This document shows, one piece after another, positions 22,640 through 33,624 of a stretch of 64,000 bases of DNA (the stretch's first letter is position 1; each line of letters opens with the position of its first letter). Origin of the DNA: Mya arenaria. Lineage: Eukaryota; Mollusca; Bivalvia; Myida; Myidae. Position numbers and translations under genes: made by a program. Below the pieces are notes generated by a model. It saw nothing but the letters and a program-made list of their open reading frames with translations. It was not told where the DNA came from and searched no databases. Where the stretch lies: NCBI RefSeq assembly GCF_026914265.1, contig NC_069138.1:31174262-31238261 (forward strand), in the 5' to 3' direction.

Positions 22640-23200
22640 TGTTCAAAGACACAATTAAATCAGTGCCTGAATGTACAACAAGGCAATCCAAAGGACAGCT
22701 ATATCCCCTGCAAATAACATTCTCGGATATCTGAACATAACGATATTTGTTATTCATATTGTGTGTACTAAGTGTAGGACCTTTAAATGTTAGATGTGAC
22801 CTTGACCATTGAGTTATGGACACAGGTCAAGGTCACTGCAAATCATCCCAATGAGGACACATTTCTACCAGGTAATATGGTAATCCATTCCTGCAAGTTA
22901 TACTCCAGACACGAGCATGTGTACTATGGCCTTTAAATGTCAGATGTGACCTTGAACATTGAGGTTTGGACCTGGGTCAAGGTCACTCCACATCATCTCA
23001 ATGACAACATTTGTAAAAAGTTATATGGTACCCATCAATGCATTTGAAATATGGACCCGGATCAAGTTCACTGCACATCGTCTCAATAAGGACAACATTT
23101 GTACAAAGGAAAATGGTAATCCATTAATGCATAAGTAAGTTAAAGCCCGGACACGAAATGTTATGGACAGACAGACGAAATGCATTCCTATAATCCTCTC
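22640..23200 (+). repeat. ~130-bp tandem repeat
   Basis: Three diverged units carry 'aggtcaaggtcact' or 'gggtcaaggtcact' followed by 'atcatc.caatgaggaca' and 'tatggtaatcc'. The block ends in 'ggacagacagacga', a tail like that of other bivalve arrays here. It abuts the upstream side of the minus-strand exon at 22571. Confidence 0.6.
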
Positions 23201-23294
23201 CCCACTCTGTTGCAGGGGAATAAAATCAGAAACTTTTTAACAATCATCATTCAATGTCCGTGGACTGGAGTTACAAATTCAAAAATATTACAAC

Positions 23295-23645
23295 TTAAAG
23301 CTGCACTCTCACAAATTTACCGTTTTTACAACTTTTTTATTATTTGTCTTGGAATTAGCAAACTTTTGTGTTAATATCTGCAAACCAGTGATGAAAGACC
23401 GTTGGCAAAATGTCACATCGCAGATTTTCATATTTCCATTCCAAATTTAATGTTTTATGGCTTAGACGATTTAAAAAAAATGCATAAACATCAATTTTGG
23501 AGAGGAAATATGAAAATCTGCCATCTGATCTTTTGTCATCAGTCTTTTATTACTGGTTTTCTGATATTTACGCCAAAAACTGCTCGTTCCAAGACAAAAA
23601 TAAAAAAGTTGTCAAAACGTTCAATCTGTGAGAGTGCAGCTTTAA
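23295..23645 (+). mobile_element. MITE family 2, copy with long terminal inverted repeats
   Basis: The left end 'ttaaagctgcactctcac' and the right end 'gtgagagtgcagctttaa' are exact inverses flanked by TTAA. The inverted homology extends inward over 'acaacttttttatta' and 'ttgtcttgga'. It is non-coding, 351 bp. Open frames across it are artefacts of the inverted arms. Confidence 0.85.
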
Positions 23646-23689
23646 GTCAATTTACAAACTATCAAGGTACTGAGTATCAGTGAAAGTGG

Positions 23690-23805
23690 CTTAAGCTTTG
23701 GCTTTCAAGGGGCTTTCTCACGTAAGAAAAGTAAGATGCTGGGTTTCAAATTTGGCCACGCGGGTTTGAACCCAGTCTCCGACACATTTTTTTTTATATC
23801 AAAGC
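23690..23805 (+). ncRNA. Possible tRNA-derived SINE head
   Basis: 'gtggcttaagctttggc' resembles a pol III A box, and 'cgggtttgaacccag' is a B-box-like T arm about 65 bp downstream. A T8 run that could terminate pol III follows. No intact cloverleaf can be drawn, so this is a SINE fragment or chance resemblance. Confidence 0.3.
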
Positions 23806-24207
23806 GTTACACATTCTATTCGATAATTGTCCAGACATCAGATGGTCAAAAAACCCAGTAACTTCTCAAAAACAGCATAGAAATTTCCTTGTGAGCTACC
23901 ATGATGCAGATCATTTATAATGAAGATAAACCCAACAATTATGTCACATCACTGACATAAGCACAGTTTACCTGTTTAGAAATAGCACATAATGGGTTCC
24001 CAGTTAAAAAAAAGCATGGAATGATATGACCTTGCAAGTCATGTGATCATTTCATATCTTAAACTCAACTTTAAAGCATTGTAGCAATACATATAGCCCG
24101 GAATTAACATAACTGAGTTTTCCCATGCCGGTACAAATAAAAGGTGAATTTCAAGCTATTGAAATGCATGTAACAGTCCAATGACTCTATTGTTTCCAAA
24201 GTAACGT

Positions 24208-24388
24208 ATATAATTTTCTACGTTTGATTGAAAAGAATTAGGAGAAAATTGTTTCCCCTTGTATCGTTCCGAAACGATACGCCTGGGGGCACTATGTTTT
24301 CGCGCTCTATCGAGCACGTGTTTACTGTGCAATATTGATTGATTTATTCAGCGCATGGTCATCAAGCTGTGTACAAGCATCTCCGACG
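24208..24388 (+). repeat. Ngaro-type repeat A1
   Basis: This copy is matched almost base for base by A2 (29411-29591), from 'tataattttctacgtttg' to 'caagcat.tccgacg'. It contains a short palindrome ('gtatcgttccgaaacgatac'). It lies immediately upstream of, and slightly overlaps, the gag-like region. Confidence 0.85.
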
Positions 24389-25134
24389 ATAATTCTTATT
24401 CCGACAATACAATTGCCATGCAGTTGCGTGATATTTCAAATAAACTTTCGCAACAAAGTGACGAAGTATCTGCTTTGCGTGAGGAATTTAGGGGAAACAG
24501 TGTTTCTATTGGAAAGGAAGTTAAGAAATTGAAAACGGACATAGACGTGCAGTGGAAGAGGCAAGGTAACAAAGTTCAATACACATTCAACGCGGAGATT
24601 ATTGACTTTATGAGTCAAGTTTGTTGGGCTTTGGAAAACGACAAAGTATCCTACTGCAAAGATGTTCTCTCTGAAGGAATAGATAAACTGAAACACAGGC
24701 AAAAGTTAATTCGTATTGCTGATAGCTCAGAGGGTGGATGGGACAGCGTGAATTGTTACGAATCCAATCCACTAGCCAGTGACTCTGATGATGAAACTAA
24801 GTTACGTAAGGCCGAAACGCAAGCTCTGAAGAAGCGAAAAAAAAACAAGAGCGTCAAGTGTCTTCAGTCAGCACGCAAGACGCCTTCTGCAACCGTTACT
24901 TCCGGCGCTTTGTATGGGTATCCTGCTTACCGTGGTTTTCAACCAGACGCATACAGGCAGCAGGCTCCAAGAGGCAGGGTGTTTTTTCGTGGCTTCTACG
25001 GCAACGCTCCCAGACCCAGTCTCCCGTTCGGTTCCTGTTACTCCTGTGGGGAATACGACCACTTCCGGCGACAATGTCCGTACACCACCGGTGCCGCCGT
25101 CTTCAAGGCCGACGCCTCAGCCGCCAAGAAATGA
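24355..25134 (+). other. Gag-like region of the Ngaro-type element
   Basis: A coiled, charged N-terminal part and a Gly/Arg/Pro-rich stretch are followed by a CCHC zinc knuckle, 'CYSCGEYDHFRRQC' (C-x2-C-x4-H-x4-C), as in Gag-like ORF1 proteins that bind element RNA. The region is fossil material belonging to the retroelement, not a host gene. Confidence 0.75.
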
Positions 25135-27170
25135 CGTGGCACAGGGCACCAGCACCGTGGAAGATGAGTATATTTCATATTTGTCAGAACATTGTGAAGA
25201 ACAGGAACATTCACACAATTTGACTACTGATTATTTTGAGTATGAATCCGGGCAAAAAGACATTATAGTTCGTGGTAGGCTTAGAGAACATTTAGATTTT
25301 TGGAAACGAATTTGTACAAATGATTTCATAATAGACACAATAGAAAACGGTTATAAAATCCCTTTTTATTCTTTACCAGCATCTTGTTGTTTAAGGAATA
25401 ATAATTCTGCTTTAGATAATTCTGAATTTGTTTCTGAAGCCATAAATGATTTGTTAATAAGAAATTTAATTCAAGTTTGTGAGTCTAGGCCTCATGTAGT
25501 TAGCCCACTCACTGTCAGTGTCAGGAGCAATCAAAAGAAACGTTTAATTTTGGATTTAAGAGTCGTTAATCGACATTTATGGAAACAATATTTTAAGTAT
25601 GATGACATCAAAACTGCATTAGTCTTTTTTGAACAAGATTGTTGGATGATAAAATTTGGCATACACTCAGCATATCATTTTATAGAAATCTACTCGCTTC
25701 ATACTGAGTTTCTAGGATTCTCTTGGGTAAACAGCCTCGGTGAAACTGTTTTTTATAAATTTTTAGTCTTGCCATTCGGTTTAAGCAGCAGTGCTTTTTA
25801 TTTATAGTAAAGTTACTAGGCCCTTGGTAGCTAAATGGAGGGGTGAAGGCTTTAGAGTTATGATGTTTCTAGACGATGGTTTAGGTTCAAGCCGGACTTA
25901 CGATAGTACTGTAGATCTAAGCGCTGTAGTAAAGCAAGATTTGATCTCCTCGGGGTTCGTTCCAAAAGCTGAAAAATGCATTTGGGTACCAGTTCAAAAC
26001 ATGCAATTTCTTGGAAATGATATAGATTCAAAAACAGGATCTTTGTCTATACCTCATGCTAGGCTTGAAAAATGTAAGGACACTCTTCAAGGTCTTGTTA
26101 ACAGTGTACGAAGTCACAGTAGGGTGAACGTTAGAAAGCTAGCAAGTTTTACAGGTCAAATTATGTCCATGTCAATTGTTATAGGTAACGTTGCTCAGAT
26201 TATGACACGTTATTTAAGTATGGACATTATTCAGGCCCCTCACTGGGATTTCTATGTGTATTTAAGCACACAAAGTAAGGACCAATTTCGTTTCTGGGAA
26301 AATGAGTTGCCTTCGTTAAATTGTAGAAGACTCTTTGAAAGTCATTCTTGTTCAAAGATAGTTTACACTGATGCTTCGTCGTACGCGTACGGTGGTTACG
26401 AGGTTAGTACACTTAACGTAGTAGCACACGGTGTTTGGTCACCTGACGAAATGTTGAAGTCCTCCACGTGGAGGGAGTTAATGGCTGTGTATAGAGTCCT
26501 GTTGTCATTGGTTCAAAATTTGAGGTTTCAGAGGGTAAAATGGTTTACGGACAACCAATCCGTTTCAAAAAATGTAGCTAATGGTTCAATGGTACCTGAA
26601 TTACAAGAAACCGCTTTAGATATTTATAGATATTGCGCGTCAAATTCTATTATCGTAGAAATGGAATGGATTCCAAGGTCCGAAAACGACAAAGCTGATT
26701 ATTTGTCAAAAATCGTAGATTACGACGATTGGGGTGTTTCGCAAGCAATAGTAGATATGGTTCAGAATAAATGGGGGAATCTTGAAGTAGATTGGTTTGC
26801 GTCTGATTTCAATACAAAATTGCCTTGCTTCTATACAAGATTTTGGAACAAAGGTTCCAGTGGCATAGATGCATTTACTGAGAATTGGTCTGGTAAATTT
26901 GGACTGTTCGTGCCACCAATTTGTATCCTTCCGAGAGTTATCAGGAAAATGATTACTGACTATGTGTTTGGAGTTTTGATAGTTCCGTACTGGCCGTCTT
27001 TAAGCTTTTGGCCTTTATTATGTCCACTTGGGACTTTTACAGATGCAGTGTTAGACTGGATGTATTTACCAACATCAAAGAGTTTTTACACAATTTGCAA
27101 AAACGGAAAAGGGTTGTTTGGAAATAAGGATTTAAATTTCCAAATGTTGGCACTATTGGTTAAATTTTGA
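25135..27170 (+). other. Reverse transcriptase / RNase H region of the Ngaro-type element
   Basis: Recognisable blocks are a palm-type RT region with the 'FLDDGLG' catalytic motif, an RNase H with 'YTDASSYAYGGYE' and 'WFTDNQSV', and a downstream 'VDWFAS' block that commonly follows RNase H in DIRS-order elements. It starts in a frame overlapping the gag-like region, as is common in this family. It is fossil and broken. Confidence 0.8.
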
Positions 27171-27719
27171 TAGAAGGGAGTTAAATCATGTACTGATTTA
27201 GAGCAATTACAGTGCTTTATTATCTCCCTTTGCTCCACACAGCTGCACGTAAAACATAATTACGTTAATTGCGTTACAACATGCTCTCAAATTGTGGCAT
27301 TTCCATTTTTAACCAGTCAATTTTGTTTGGCATTATATGATAATCACGAGTTTTTAATTCCTACAGCATATTATATATAGCCTTAGGGCATATTTGTACG
27401 TTTGTACGCTGATCAATGACAAATATAAAATGCTTGATAGTACATTTATTCGCTTTAAATGTTTTCAGTAGCCAGAAATTACTCTTTTGAAGTTTTAGAA
27501 GCAAATATTGTAAAATTTACACGTGAATTTAGGCAAACGTAACGCAATGTTTTGCGTGCGTTATAGGTCGAGCGCTTTTTACAATAGTCTGTGAGACATA
27601 TGCACAGTTATAGAACATTTAGTTCTCACTATAGTACCTAAAGTACATAAATTTCAGATAATGGTCTTGTAGACATACTTATTGCAATGAAGTAATGCAT
27701 TTTCATATATGTAGGATTG

Positions 27720-28005
27720 ACAGCCATTAGAATAGTCAGCGAAAGAAACGCACGCATTTATATATACAGGCTCGGCGGACATTAGAATAGCCAGTTAAAG
27801 TGATGTACGCATATATACGAAGGCCCGGCGGCCATTAGAATAGCCAGTTTTAGTTATGTGCTCATATAAATATGCAGGCCCGGCGGCCATTAGAATAGCC
27901 AGTTATGTGTTCATATAAATATGCAGGCCCGGCGGCCATTAGAATAGCCAGGAAAAGTTATGTACCCACATACATATGCAGGCCAGGCAGCCTTGAGAAT
28001 AGTCT
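27720..28005 (+). repeat. ~53-bp tandem array inside the retroelement
   Basis: Six units are marked by 'gccattagaatagccag' or close variants, at about 27723, 27778, 27831, 27886, 27935 and 27990, with 'aggcccggcg' just before. It lies between the RNase H and recombinase regions and is unusually GC-rich for this window. Confidence 0.8.
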
Positions 28006-28199
28006 TAGAATTTACGAAAAACTCCATGTGTTGTACTTATGTACTACGTTCATGTTTTATGATTATGCAACAAAGGTTGAAAGCGTTCAAATAGCTTTAA
28101 TAACTAGTTATATTCACAAGATATAAGTTTTGTTGTTTAATAGATTTAATAGTATCATTATAAAGTTAACATGTTTATATGTTCATTTTGCAAATAAAA

Positions 28200-29231
28200 G
28201 ATACATTTAATTTAAAAAGATTTTTACATCTATTTTTCCAGATTCACAAACACGAGATAGACGAGCTGCCGGAGGTCTTGGCGGACAAGGTGGCCCTTCT
28301 CCCTCAGATACTGCAAAAGTCAAGAGCCGACAGCACGTGCAAGAACTATAAACAGTCGTTTCAAAGGTGGAAAGTTTGGGCTCTTTCAAACGGTTTCGGG
28401 ATTAGGGACATCTTGCCCGCTAGGGCTTTTCCGGTGGCTATCTATCTAATTTCGTTAATACAGACTGCTTCTACAGCAAAACCTATTATATCAGCTTTCT
28501 ATAGTTTAAAATGGATGCACGAAATTAATGGTTTTGTTTCCCCTACTGATTCAAAACTTGTTATTAATGTGTTAGAATCAGCAAAACGTATAAATTCTAG
28601 GTCTACGATTAAGAAGGAACCTATAACTGTTAGTATCCTACAAAAAATGTATGATAGTCTTTATGGTGAATGTAACCTAATGTCACAGAGAATGATTTGT
28701 GCATGTTTAATAGCCTTTTCTGTTTTTTTAAGAAGTGCTGAACTGTTAAAGATAAAGAGAAGTGATATCATTATAAGTACAGCATATATGGAAATATTTA
28801 TAGAATCTAGTAAAACTGATCAATATAGAGACGGCGCACGGATAGTTATAGCGCGAACTGGAACTTTGTTGTGCCCTGTTAAGAATTTGGAAAAGTATAT
28901 TCAATGGGCTGGATTTTCTGATGAATCATACATATTTTGTAACTTGAGTGCTACTAAAACAGGATTTAAAGTCAGAAGTGTTAACAAGCCTATGTCTTAT
29001 TCAACTCTTAGAGATTTGTTCATAAAAACTTTCAAACCTTTAGTTACAGACGTTCGTAAATATGGCTTTCATTCACTTCTTTCTGGCGGGGCTACGGCTG
29101 CCGCAAACAAAGGTGTAAAAGACCGAATGCTTAAGAGACATGGACGTTTGGCGAGTGAAAAAGCGAAAGACGGTTACGTAAAAGATAGTTTAGAACAACG
29201 TTTGGTTGTTTCACAGTGCTTGGGTTTATAA
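28200..29231 (+). other. Tyrosine recombinase region of the Ngaro-type element
   Basis: An N-terminal SAM-like helical part ('STCKNYKQSFQRWKVWA') is followed by a catalytic-type domain with 'FHSLLSGGATAAANKGV' and 'KRHGRLASEKAKDGY', the signature stretch of DIRS/Ngaro recombinases. This enzyme replaces the integrase of LTR elements. Treated as part of the fossil element. Confidence 0.8.
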
Positions 29232-29289
29232 ATGATGAGTTCCGAATTAGTTTTGTTTTTTATAAAGTCGCTTTCCCGTTCTTTATAAT

Positions 29290-29939
29290 TCAGTTGATTG
29301 GCTATGACGCTTACAACAAATTAAACATTTGTATACTATACATGTTGTTTTTCGTCTTAGTACAAGATCGAATTAGGAAGATAGAGTGAGTAAGGATTGA
29401 TTCTAGGGGAATATAATTTTCTACGTTTGATTGAAAAGAATTAGGAGAAAATTGTTTCCCCTTGTATCGTTCCGAAACGATACGCCTGGGGGCACTATGT
29501 TTTCGCGCTCTATCGAGCACGTGTTTACTGTGCAATATTGATTGATTTATTCAGCGCATGGTCATCAAGCTGTGTACAAGCATGTCCGACGTTTTTTTAT
29601 TTCAAAAAAACTTAACGGGTTCATTCATATCAAACATCGGAACTCATCATTATATTCTTGAAATCAGTATACATTATGATATACAAAATTTTGTCTTTAT
29701 GTTTTACAAAAGTTGTGTTGTTACATAGATATATCAATGCTTTTTGAATAATTTCATTGAAAATGTGTTGTTTATTATGATCGTATATGTTGAAATATGT
29801 GAAAATGTTTGTGTATGTACAGTTGATTGGCCATGACGCTTACAACAAATTAAACATTTGTATACTATACATGTTGTTTTTCGTCTTAGTACAAGATCGA
29901 ATTAGTAAGATAGAGTGAGTAAGGATTGATTCTAGGGGA
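29290..29939 (+). repeat. Ngaro-type 3' repeats B1, A2 and B2
   Basis: B1 (29290-29410) and B2 (29820-29939) share 'cagttgattgg' through 'gattctagggga'. A2 (29411-29591) duplicates A1. About 230 bp of unique DNA lies between A2 and B2, which is longer than in the simplest A1-B1-A2-B2 scheme. Confidence 0.8.
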
Positions 29940-30126
29940 GTATATATTACAACGGTTTAATTTTGTTTGTACCGGAGGATTAGGTTGGGTAAACCAGAAT
30001 AGCTATAATTCCGGGCTACAACTATTTGCTGTGACTTTCAGCAGAGTTGACCTTCACTGTGTCTATGTCGTGACTAGCCTTTCAGTATACTAACCAAATC
30101 TGTGATATTTATATATATAATATATG

Positions 30127-30266
30127 CAAATTATATAGATGAAAAGCATTCCTTTTGCTGCCATTTTAGAGCACCTGCTGACACTGTATAGAAATATGCA
30201 AATTATATAGATGAAAAGCATTCCTTTGGCTGCCATTTTAGAGCACCTGCTGACACTGTATAGAAA
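30127..30266. repeat. Tandem duplication, ~70 bp x 2
   Basis: 'atgcaaattatatagatgaa' through 'ctgacactgtatagaaa' occurs twice in direct orientation with one or two differences. The two small minus-strand open frames over it merely mirror the repeat. Confidence 0.85.
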
Positions 30267-31074
30267 CACCAAACCTAATTGTACCCAAAGACAAAGCAAT
30301 AATAGTTCCCATAATTGGGTATTGGAACCATGAGTTCACTGGACCACTTTATTGACTTTTACAGCAGGGTATGTATTGATCTGTAATTCATTTTTTTTCA
30401 CAACAATATATAAAAGTTATGTAAATTCTAGACAATATTTTTAATTGTGTGCAATTGTATTATGCGGTGTCCCTTTAAAAGATTAATAGTTTCATATCTA
30501 AATCATGCTCCAGTAAGAGTACTTAATTCTTTTAGGTATTGGATTTGTATCAACGCTGTTAATAAAACAGTACTGTCATATAATGAATACCACTGACACC
30601 AAAATGTGTGATTTAGGTGTATAAAATAGTGTTTTTGTTTACTAAATATGTGTCTGTTTTGATGGATTTCTCCAACTGTTTGAACAAACTAGTTTGGTCG
30701 TTAGCTAGTGAAAAGGAGTATAAACATTGTTTCACTAAAAGCAATATATAGGTACCCTATGACTTGATATCAATATTATTCATGTTTGAAGTGTGTGTGG
30801 ACATTTTTTTTTAAAAAGAAAAGATTACTATTACTATCTTTTGACTTTTCAATGTTATAACCCTAGAGGGTATTTAGCCTTTCTCGTATGCAAGGCTCAC
30901 GCCTGTCATTTTTCGGCTGTGAATTTTAACAAATTCACAGACAGGCTGAAAAACAGACATTTTTTTCAAGTATTCTGTTTGTCATGTATAGTATACTATG
31001 AGAAATTCGTCCCTCAAACTGTCTGAAGAGTGACAATATTAAATTTTTGAAAAAGATGATCACACAAGTTAAAT
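30267..31074. other. Non-coding stretch
   Basis: Nothing supportable beyond a short inverted pair near 30910-30950 ('ctgtgaattttaac' / 'aaattcacag'). Confidence 0.4.
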
Positions 31075-31135
31075 TGCACCAGTCAATTGTAACAACAAAT
31101 TCCCAGGTCTGGGGGGGAAACCAATAACTGGTGCA
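31075..31135 (+). mobile_element. 61-bp remnant of the GC-rich MITE family
   Basis: It has the family termini 'tgcaccagtcaattgtaac' and '...aactggtgca' with almost no interior left, an internal-deletion relic of the elements at 32017-32308 and 32576-32879. Confidence 0.65.
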
Positions 31136-32016
31136 TTGCATGCCACTTCCATGAGACAGAATTGTCATATTCGGAGGCAATTGTGCAGAGACCATGAAAA
31201 ATACCGTCATGTTTACATGTTGAAATTAGACTTGGAAGATAAACAACCCTGAATGCTTTATTTAACATGAACACCTTGAGACAACCACCTTATAAAATAG
31301 AAAAAAATAGAAAAAGATGTAGCAAAAGGCAGATGTGGTAAACAAGAGTCCAGGTGCAATACCCTAGCTCTTTTACAAAGAGACCCCTTAGTTCCTTCAC
31401 GGGCTAGGTGTGAAGCACTGATACACAGGGTGCAACTTACCTAGACTAAACCAGTACTGAATACACTACTTTTTCAAGCACTACACTGCCAGGCACCAGA
31501 CAAGGGAGCTACATGTACTTGTACCAACTTTTAAAGTATTTCAGTAAGAAGTGGCTTGGGAGTTTGAACCCTGACCTCCAACTCCTTAGGCGGACAACTT
31601 TACAACTGGGCATCGGAGACAGTTATAGATATCTACCGGCAGTATTTATTTACTGTGACAATTCACAAACATGTCTTTTTCATTTCTTAACTCCTGTGTA
31701 CATGGTTGTAAACATCAGTTTTTTGGAGCATTTTAAATGTTTGACAACTATTTCCTCATGATAAATTTTATTTTGTCCCATTACATGACAAGCAACCAAC
31801 AATGTGGCTCTTACTTCTAAATAGAAGATTCTGATGTTGGTGATGAAATTCACATACCGTGACGTCAACTTTCATATAACCTGTTCTAATAGCCCCACAA
31901 TAACTTACTGAGATGAAAAGAATTCAAACAGAAATTATAGCAGGGCAGCTTAAAGAATAATTATGACATTACTGGTTGACCATACGTGGTATATTTCCAA
32001 ACAGGGCACAAATACT

Positions 32017-32308
32017 GATCACCTACTAATTGTAACCAGCCCCCCCCCCCCCCCAGGTCTGACTTTCGGTCCAGCCAACCCCGGGTAAAATCCCCGCCCT
32101 GCGGGGACAAACTGATGTTTAAACCCCCGCCAAATGCCCCCGCACCCCAGAGACTCTAAATAACGCCCAATCTCGGCTTAATATGGCCCTATGACAAAAC
32201 CACCACGGTCACCTGGCCCTGCGGGGTCACCTGGAAAGTAAAAACACGGCCCTTTTCCCCGGTATACCCAAAGACCTGGGGGAACCGTGGTTACAATTGA
32301 CTGGTGCA
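32017..32308 (+). mobile_element. GC-rich MITE, copy 1
   Basis: The right terminus 'ggttacaattgactggtgca' is intact, and the left one is degraded ('cacctactaattgtaacc'). Behind the left end is a C15-like run, then 'ccagccaacccc', 'aaaatccccgccctgcgggg'. It contrasts sharply with the AT-rich flanks. No coding potential. Confidence 0.75.
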
Positions 32309-32575
32309 TTATTTGATGAATACAGTTCATTAATTTCATCTTGTTTGTTGAGTACTTTTTAAAAAAAAAAATGCCATTTAATGTAAATACGCTTAAAAAT
32401 CATAATGTAGCACACGCGGGAATGACCTCAGAAGATTCATGTGCATTTTTGAGGTTTTGTGGTTATGTTAACTTCAAGATATTTATAAATATAAATAATC
32501 TTAACATTTGAATTGCAATTGTTCCAAAAAACATTTGAAACAATAAATAACTTGAGTGAGGCTTATGCACCAGTC

Positions 32576-32879
32576 AATTGTAACCATGCCCCCCCCCTCC
32601 CTTTCTGGGGGATAGCGGGGATTTTGACTTTCAGCCCAGCCAACCCCAGCTAAAATCCCCGCCCTGCGGGCACAAACAGATGGTAAGATCCCCGCCAAAT
32701 GCCCCTGTCCGCCAGGGACCCTAGGTATATTTAAAGCGAAGACAAAACCACCTCATTCACCCGGCACTGTGGGGCCACCTGAAAGGTAAAAACACGGCCC
32801 ACTTCCCCAGCTATCCCTGGTATATACCCCACCCACACCCCCGGACCTAGGGGGGCCGTGGTTACAATTGACTGGTGCA
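32576..32879 (+). mobile_element. GC-rich MITE, copy 2, with TTA target duplications
   Basis: The termini 'tgcaccagtcaattgtaacc' and 'ggttacaattgactggtgca' are exact inverses. TTA lies at 32573-32575 and again at 32880-32882. The interior is C/G-rich ('ccccccccctccc', 'aaaatccccgccctgcggg'). A 3-bp TWA duplication is the hallmark of PIF/Harbinger elements; assignment to that superfamily is inference. Confidence 0.8.
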
Positions 32880-32882
32880 TTA

Positions 32883-33380
32883 CAGTAGTGTTTATTCAAA
32901 ATAGCATCGGTATGATTTATAATTGTATTACCATGCAAGGAAACAGTATATGTGCCCTCCATAGCATAATTTTAATGGTGTTTTTCTTTCCATAATATGA
33001 ACGATTTTTTTACATAAAAAAATATTAGGACGGGAATCTGTTGTCACATTAACCAAAGATGTTTCATACGAAATTTTAACTTACAACAAAAAAGATAAGT
33101 GTGAAAAAACACTTAAAAAGTGTACGGATTTGTATCCTTAGCCTATATGTAGTCAAAGTAAAAACATAAAAAGAACTAACAAATATTGAAATAAAAAACA
33201 TCAATTATTATTTTGGAATTGGATCGATGCCATTTTCACCGTTGGCTACGACGCTAAACTCAATTGAACAAAGTATTTAAATTACACACATTTAACACCA
33301 CTTATCTTCTCATGATTTCATACAAACATGCAACCAAGTATGCGTAAGTCTCGTTACCGGCAACACATTTCCTTCTTCTA
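32883..33380. other. Non-coding stretch
   Basis: AT-rich flank between the MITE and the DUF4773-like cluster. I see no feature. Confidence 0.4.
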
Positions 33381-33499
33381 GGCAGCCATTTTTGTTACAG
33401 TCAGCATCACGGTAGTGTAGCACCGCGCATGCCCACACCACGTGACTATTTTAATATTCCATATATGGTAAAAACCGAAAAACTTACCACAGCCTAGTG

Positions 33500-33624
33500 A
33501 TATATATACGGTATGAGGATGCTGTGTTTTGTGACAAAGTGTTAAGAACGTGATTAAAGAAGTCACTTACAGAAAATAGTGTAACTTGATTTTTAATAGT
33601 ATAAGAAAGTGATAGTATATCGAT
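33500..33624 (+). promoter_or_regulatory. Core promoter and 5' UTR of copy a
   Basis: A TATA-like 'tatatata' (about 33500-33508) precedes a segment ('gtatgaggatgctgtgtt') conserved with the region upstream of copy c (42387 on). Conservation of this block between the two paralogs, while flanks diverge, supports a promoter and 5' UTR running to the ATG at 33625. Confidence 0.55.

Larger units (their letters stand above)
24208..29939 (+). mobile_element. Fossil Ngaro-type tyrosine-recombinase (DIRS-order) retroelement
   Basis: The ends show the split direct repeats typical of Ngaro elements: A1 24208-24388, B1 29290-29410, A2 29411-29591 and B2 29820-29939. A1 and A2 differ by about one base and B1 and B2 by about two, which implies a recent insertion. 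Between them lie a gag-like region, a reverse transcriptase/RNase H region and a tyrosine recombinase region, all on the + strand. The coding part is near full length but broken, with about one to a few breaks. It carries an internal ~53-bp array (27720-28005). A 15-base inverted pair ('atgatgagttccga' near 29232 and its complement near 29637) brackets B1-A2. It lies between inverted ends of another element. Confidence 0.85.
24096..30019. repeat. Inverted terminal sequences flanking the Ngaro-type element
   Basis: At 24096 the sequence reads 'tagcccggaatta', and 'ccggtacaaa' follows some 35 bp later. At 30007-30019 'taattccgggcta' is its exact inverse, and 'tttgtaccgg' lies at the matching inner distance. 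The retroelement therefore appears to sit within a small inverted-repeat element whose two ends remain on each side. Confidence 0.5.

Noticed and set aside
24436-25223. Additional open frames on both strands over the gag-like region
   Set aside because: Shadows of the retroelement frame with no domain similarity.
31500-31625. Possible tRNA remnant around 'gagtttgaaccctgacc'
   Set aside because: Only a B-box-like string is present; no A box at proper distance.
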